Of a stretch of DNA of 64,000 nt, positions 59,266-64,000 are shown in pieces. The notes under the pieces were generated by a model, which was not told the origin of the DNA, did not search any database, and saw only the letters and a program-made list of their open reading frames with translations. The position numbers and the translations under genes were made by a program. Numbering within the stretch: the first letter of the stretch is position 1; each line of letters starts with the position of its first letter. Origin of the DNA: Marsupella aquatica (Eukaryota > Marchantiophyta); assembly GCA_973895155.1 (NCBI GenBank), contig OZ316893.1, positions 24,552,001 to 24,616,000 of the forward strand, written 5' to 3'.

Positions 59266-59493
59266 CATTTTATGGACCAGTCGAGTGGGTTCTACTTTTT
59301 TCTAAGTTTCAAAGGCCATCACTTTAGAACAAATCCATAAGTGCAGATTTCTGTACAAGGCTACATACACAACTTATCCACAAAAGCATTAAGCTTGTGT
59401 TGAACTCTTCATGATATCTTGTGTCAGATGAGTTTTGGCATAGTTTTGCCATGTGTATAATACTTTGCACTTAAGGAGTAATGTCAGGGCTTA

Positions 59494-59658
59494 TTTACGG
59501 ACCCCATGAGAGGTCCCCTCCAAAATTCCTGGCACCAGAGCGTGCCACGTCAACAACAACCGCAACAAACAAGATTCGTCAGTTTTGTGAATCAAACTTA
59601 CAATTTTCATTCGTGTTTGCATCAAGTTGGGTGTAAATTTTTGGATGCCATGCCGTAA
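59494..59658 (-). mobile_element. TTTACGG-terminated element, third copy
   Basis: Plus strand reads TTTACGGACCCCATGAGAGG at the left and GGATGCCATGCCGTAAA at the right, the reverse orientation of the 19.0-kb copy. Length ~165 bp like the others. Confidence 0.65.
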
Positions 59659-62600
59659 AAAGAAATGTAAAAATTTAGAAATCCAAAGAGAAAAATGGGT
59701 AAAACTGTCACTTTGTAACCGTTTTAGTTACGTATCCAATTTTAAAAATTAAATTCGAAGATTTGAAAATTATTTTTCATATAATAAACAATGACTAATA
59801 ACTAACTTAACTTGATAACTTCCTTGTTAAAGGGTAACTAACACATGGGGTAAGATTTCCAGCCTTTTGCAATTCAGGCAAACTGCCAGCTATGGTCGGA
59901 ACTTGAATTCAATGAATTGATACAATTCATCTGATGAGACATTGATCTGGTTTCAAATGGACTTGCCTCAAATTGACTATTGATTCTGTTAGCTTGAGAA
60001 TTTGGTTGCATATAGCAAAAAAGCCTGATTTTGACAACTATTTGTGATTATCATGCTGTCGATTTCGGCCTGCAAAGCAAAGTATTCATGTGGCAGTTGA
60101 AAAAATGTCAAATTTCTCGGGCCATGGCTGAATGGGTCCACAGTGATTTTGTGAGAAAGTCTAATCTAAACAATGCAAGGTGTAAAATCTATCATATTTG
60201 TCCAACACAACCTGACTACCAGCTAGCTTCCCTTCCTAATCAGACTTCTATCTTCTGAAGCTTAAGCTTTGCCCTTCTCGATTTGGTGAATAGTTGCGTC
60301 AAGGTCATGAGACTATTAACTGCCAAATTCAGACTTCAGTGAAATCTCCAAGCTCGTCTCCAAGATTTCCAATTATTTGAAAGTACATTGACAAATCAGG
60401 CTACATGCAAATATTCTAAAGAGGACTCAGCTACTAGAAAGCTTAGGGTTCCTTGTTGAGAAAAGCAGATATCTCAATTGATCTTGAGAAAGTAGTATTC
60501 TCAACTCAAATTGAGTGCTCAGGGCACTTCAGTGGTCAAATATAGTGCCATTTAATGCCTAAATCAACTAACCAAATAAAACTATGCCTTGGGTTTATTA
60601 ATTAATGTTCTAAAATTAATGAAAATATCTCATAGATCTTAGTTAAGTGTTTTAATGTATGCTAGCAGAGCATTATGGACCATATTAGCCTCTCAAAACG
60701 CAAGCTAAAGGGCCTTGTTTTCCTGGTCATTATGAAGAAGATTGCAAAATCACATTTGGATGAGGTAATTAATTTCTCCTATACTTTCACTAAAATTTGT
60801 AAAACTATCTCATCAAAATAATCTGTGATACCATAGCATTTTGGACCATAATAGCCTCTCACAACTTGAGTTAAAGCTTATATTACATACATTCTTTTTA
60901 CTCAAACAAGGCCTAAGAAATGTATCCAGGGGGTCCACAAACTAATTTATGTATTGGTCCAGTGACAAGTGCAAGTCTTGCATGTATAACAGTGCATACC
61001 AATTACAATTGCAAGGTTGGAATTTTCTGAGAAGTGTGCACTTAAAGAGAGTACAGATTCGGTGTTTCCTGTCAAGGACTGCTTGCATGATTCTATCAAA
61101 CTTGATAAAGTTTTCCCCTTCAAAAACATGTTGCGTCAAAAATTTCCAAGACCGTCATTAAAAGATTACAGTGTCCAGGGTCCAAAAAATAAAAGAATCA
61201 GGTCAAAGAGAAGGAAAAAAAAAAGACAAAGTGTGAATTTTTTTAGTGGGAATGAAAGAGCAACGATTGTCCAAGCAGGAAGGAAATGGACAAACAAAAA
61301 ACAAAACCTAACACAATGCATGAGGATCAAGGAGGATACTCCCTCCATGTTCCATGCAAAGAAGTATTTATACATACTCAATACCAAGATACTACATAGT
61401 TTTATATAATATTGGTAGAAGTTTAATCCTAAACTATAATACACAGTTGCGCCAAAAAACGGCGTGGTCGTCATTCAAATTTAGAGTGTCCTTTTGGGTG
61501 ATAATAATTGAAACCTGTAAATATGGAACCAATAAAGGGGGGGGGGAGGGGGGACGTGAAAAAACCTGGTACAGGGCAGGGTGTGCACAAACCAGGTACA
61601 CAAAGATGCACAAGACAGGTACTATTGTACTTTCAGGTACATATTGTATTTTCAGGTACAGACATATGAACTCATTCATTACTCTGGGGAGCCCACATAC
61701 AAGGTACAAAGGGGATAGAGGTCCTCTAGAGAGGTACAATTGTACCAGCAGAATACAACTTTTACGAGAAAGGGAGAAGCGTAGCTTCTTTCCCTTTGGA
61801 GTTTGAAGTTCTCTATTCCAAGCTTATGTGAGCTCATAAGGGCTCCTGGCATTTAATGAGAACTTTTAAGCAACAACAACTACTGAATGGCCAGAAGAGG
61901 GAGAGTGAAGAGGAAGCCATGATAACTCCTGAGACGACCCTGGCCCTAGCCTCGATCCAATAAATGTATTTTTTTGGTGCAAGCTTTTGCCAAATTCTAC
62001 CTCCCCAAAATGTGTTCACCACTTTTTCCGCCACTTTTGCCAAACATTTGCTAGATTTTTTGCATACCATTGGCCACTCTCCCACCAAATCATGGACCTC
62101 ATTTGCCAAAATCTAACGGTTGTATGTAAATCTAGGGACATCTGACGAATAGGATATAATTCAAGAAAAATTGTGGAAGAATACTCCTAGCATCTCCTAC
62201 CTTTGAGAGGCTGACATTTGCCACATTGGCTAAAAACAAAAAATTAATGTCTTAAACCCGGGGCCCCAAAGTCCCATCTCCAACCCTAACTCAATCTTGC
62301 CCCGGGTTCCAACTCCCCAACAACCCCTCAGTTGTTGTTATGTCTTGCCACTTTGTTTACCACAGGAAGAGACATGGGGTGGGAGCCAAAATATCTGGAC
62401 CAAAGTTGGTTTGGGGGTGGCAGGTCCTCCAATATTGGAAAGTGTTGCAAATCACACCACTATCCCAAGGGGGCATGGTATTGGCGACTAAGGAGCCGAG
62501 TAAACTTGGATGAGGTTACCAAAGGGGTTCCATGCAAGGGGTAGGCAAATTGTTTTGTTGAAAAGTGGGCTGAGTCGTGCCGTTGCCTCAAGGGGAATTG

Positions 62601-62959
62601 GCGTTGGGGCGGCCAAAGCCAAGAAAGCGGCCGCAGTCAACTTTAATCAAACTAAGCTTAAAGTAACCAAAAAATTGGGGTTACTGATGAGGTTCCAAGA
62701 TATATGCAAGTGCAGGGAAAGGGCCATTGAAAAGTCAGCCAAGCAGTGCCGTTACCCCAGGGGGTCTCGACATCGGGGCAGACAACGCCAATTAAGCTAT
62801 TGCGGCGACTGTAAGTAAGAAGTTTGAAGTAAGTGGCCAATGATGGTAACTTTCAGCAAAAAGCTTAATAACGTAACAAAAACTTTGGGGTTATCAATGG
62901 GGCTTCAGGATGCAAGGGGTGGCAAAAAAGTGGCAACAACTTAACAATTTTTTTACTTA
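59659..62959. other. No gene; GGTAC-rich patch
   Basis: Non-coding. A patch at 61565-61745 has seven GGTAC motifs, several as CAGGTAC, and is preceded by a G tract (61537-61552). The 62.2-62.8 kb part is GC-richer with GGGGTTACTGATGAGG-like motifs but no recognisable protein. Confidence 0.35.
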
Positions 62960-64000
62960 ACTTAACATGGTTTAGTAACAATATTTTCAATTGTACTTAA
63001 GAACATCTTTTACTTCACAACTTACATCTTTGTCTAACGACATCCTTTACTTATCGACCATTTTGTACTTAACAAAAAACACTTAATAACATCTTTGGTG
63101 AAACATCTTCTTTTACCTGACGACATCTTAGACATAAAGACATCTTTGGCACATCAACATCTTTTTATTTCACGACATTTTTCACATAAGAACATTTTTT
63201 CTTCACGACACCTTTGGCCGGGCCTTTGGCAACACGACATCATAGTTCTTAATGACATCTTCTTACTTCACAACATCTTTCACATATTAACGACATCTTT
63301 GGCAACATGACATCTTTTTTCTTAACGAAATCTTTGGCAACACAACATATTTTTTCTTAACGAAGTCTTTGGCAACATGACACCTTTTTTGTTGACAGCA
63401 TCTTTGGCAAAACGACATATTTTTTCTTAACAACATCTTTTGTGCAACACACGGGTATTGAGCTATCTTTCACATATTAAGGGCATATTGGGTGAAACAA
63501 CACCTTTTTACTTATAACATCATTTACTTCACAATAACTTAGTTTGGCAAAATGACAACTTTTTCTTAACGCCATCTTTCACATAATGACATCTTTTACA
63601 TTTTGGGCGACACAAAATCTTTTGTGCAATGCACGAGTATTTTTCCTCAACGACGTCTTGGTCAACACGACATCTGTTTTCTCAATGACGTCTTGGCCGA
63701 CACAACATCTTTTTTCTCAGTGATGTCTTGCCCGACACAACATCTTTTCTCTCAACAACGTCTTGGCCAACATGACATCTTTTTTCTCAACGACTTCCCT
63801 TTGCCAACACGACATCCTTTGTCTCAATGACTTATTGGCCGATACGACGTCTTTTTTATCAATGAGATCTTGGCCGACACGACATCATTTTTCTCAACAA
63901 CCTCTTGGCCAATACAACATTTTTCTCAACAATCTCTCGGTCGACACGACATCTTTTTTCTCAACCAATTCATGGCCGACACGACATCTTTTGTTCTATA
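62960..64000 (-). repeat. Pyrimidine-rich degenerate array, runs off the window
   Basis: Plus strand repeats CGACATCTTTTTTCTCAACG with CTTGGCCAACACGACATC variants, unit ~25-38 bp. On the minus strand it reads as AAAAGATGTCGTGTTGGCC, the same type as the arrays at 17.6 and 19.4 kb. The leader (GTGTGTTGCACAAAAG on the minus strand) occurs inside it at about 63437-63460 and 63617-63640. Confidence 0.8.

Noticed and set aside
61017-61474. Opposite-strand ~100-130-residue frames
   Set aside because: Lysine- or phenylalanine-rich translation of A/T-rich DNA with no motif.

Overview
The window is plant nuclear DNA. The evidence is a GRAS-family transcription factor, an organellar ERA-type GTPase gene with eight short exons, an interstitial AAACCCT telomere-type repeat, and plant-style transposons (Ty3/gypsy, CACTA, Harbinger-like and 8-bp-TSD MITEs, tRNA-derived SINEs). 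Species cannot be named from the sequence. A non-seed land plant is possible, but that is inference. Only two genes look intact, and most of the rest is transposon-derived or unassigned.

Left part (1-6.2 kb): two decayed protein-coding remnants point away from each other, minus strand at 0.4-1.5 kb and plus strand at 4.8-6.2 kb. Three MITE copies interrupt or flank them, each with a perfect 8-bp target-site duplication. At least twelve copies of a ~20-bp near-palindrome (core CTCGAGATCATCTCGAG) are scattered between them, and their polarity flips in the middle. Region 6.2-11.9 kb holds no gene; it contains a long degenerate repeat whose inverted partner lies at 20.6 kb.

Region 11.98-16.52 kb (minus strand) is an ERA/ERG-type GTPase. 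I could follow eight exons with consistent splice phases, giving a 655-residue protein. Next come a ~210-bp tandem repeat, purine-rich degenerate arrays and several small elements to ~28 kb. Region 31.09-33.26 kb (minus) is an intronless GRAS protein of 723 residues. Region 35-41.3 kb contains a 57-bp minisatellite, tRNA-derived SINEs, a short telomeric tract and a ~597-bp tandem repeat.

The most striking region is 47.6-55.25 kb: a decayed Ty3/gypsy element, cut on its left by the terminus of a CACTA-like transposon. Its order is CCHC gag, aspartic protease, C5 cytosine-DNA methyltransferase (motifs I, IV, VI, VIII, IX and X recognisable; by eye DNMT3-like), reverse transcriptase, RNase H, integrase, PHD finger, polypurine tract and LTR. 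One element thus encodes both a DNA-methylation writer and a histone-reader-type domain. Two MITEs of the same 8-bp-TSD family have inserted into it, one inside the methyltransferase. The right end (55-64 kb) is gene-poor and closes in a pyrimidine-rich array, the reverse-strand counterpart of the purine-rich arrays at 17.6 and 19.4 kb.
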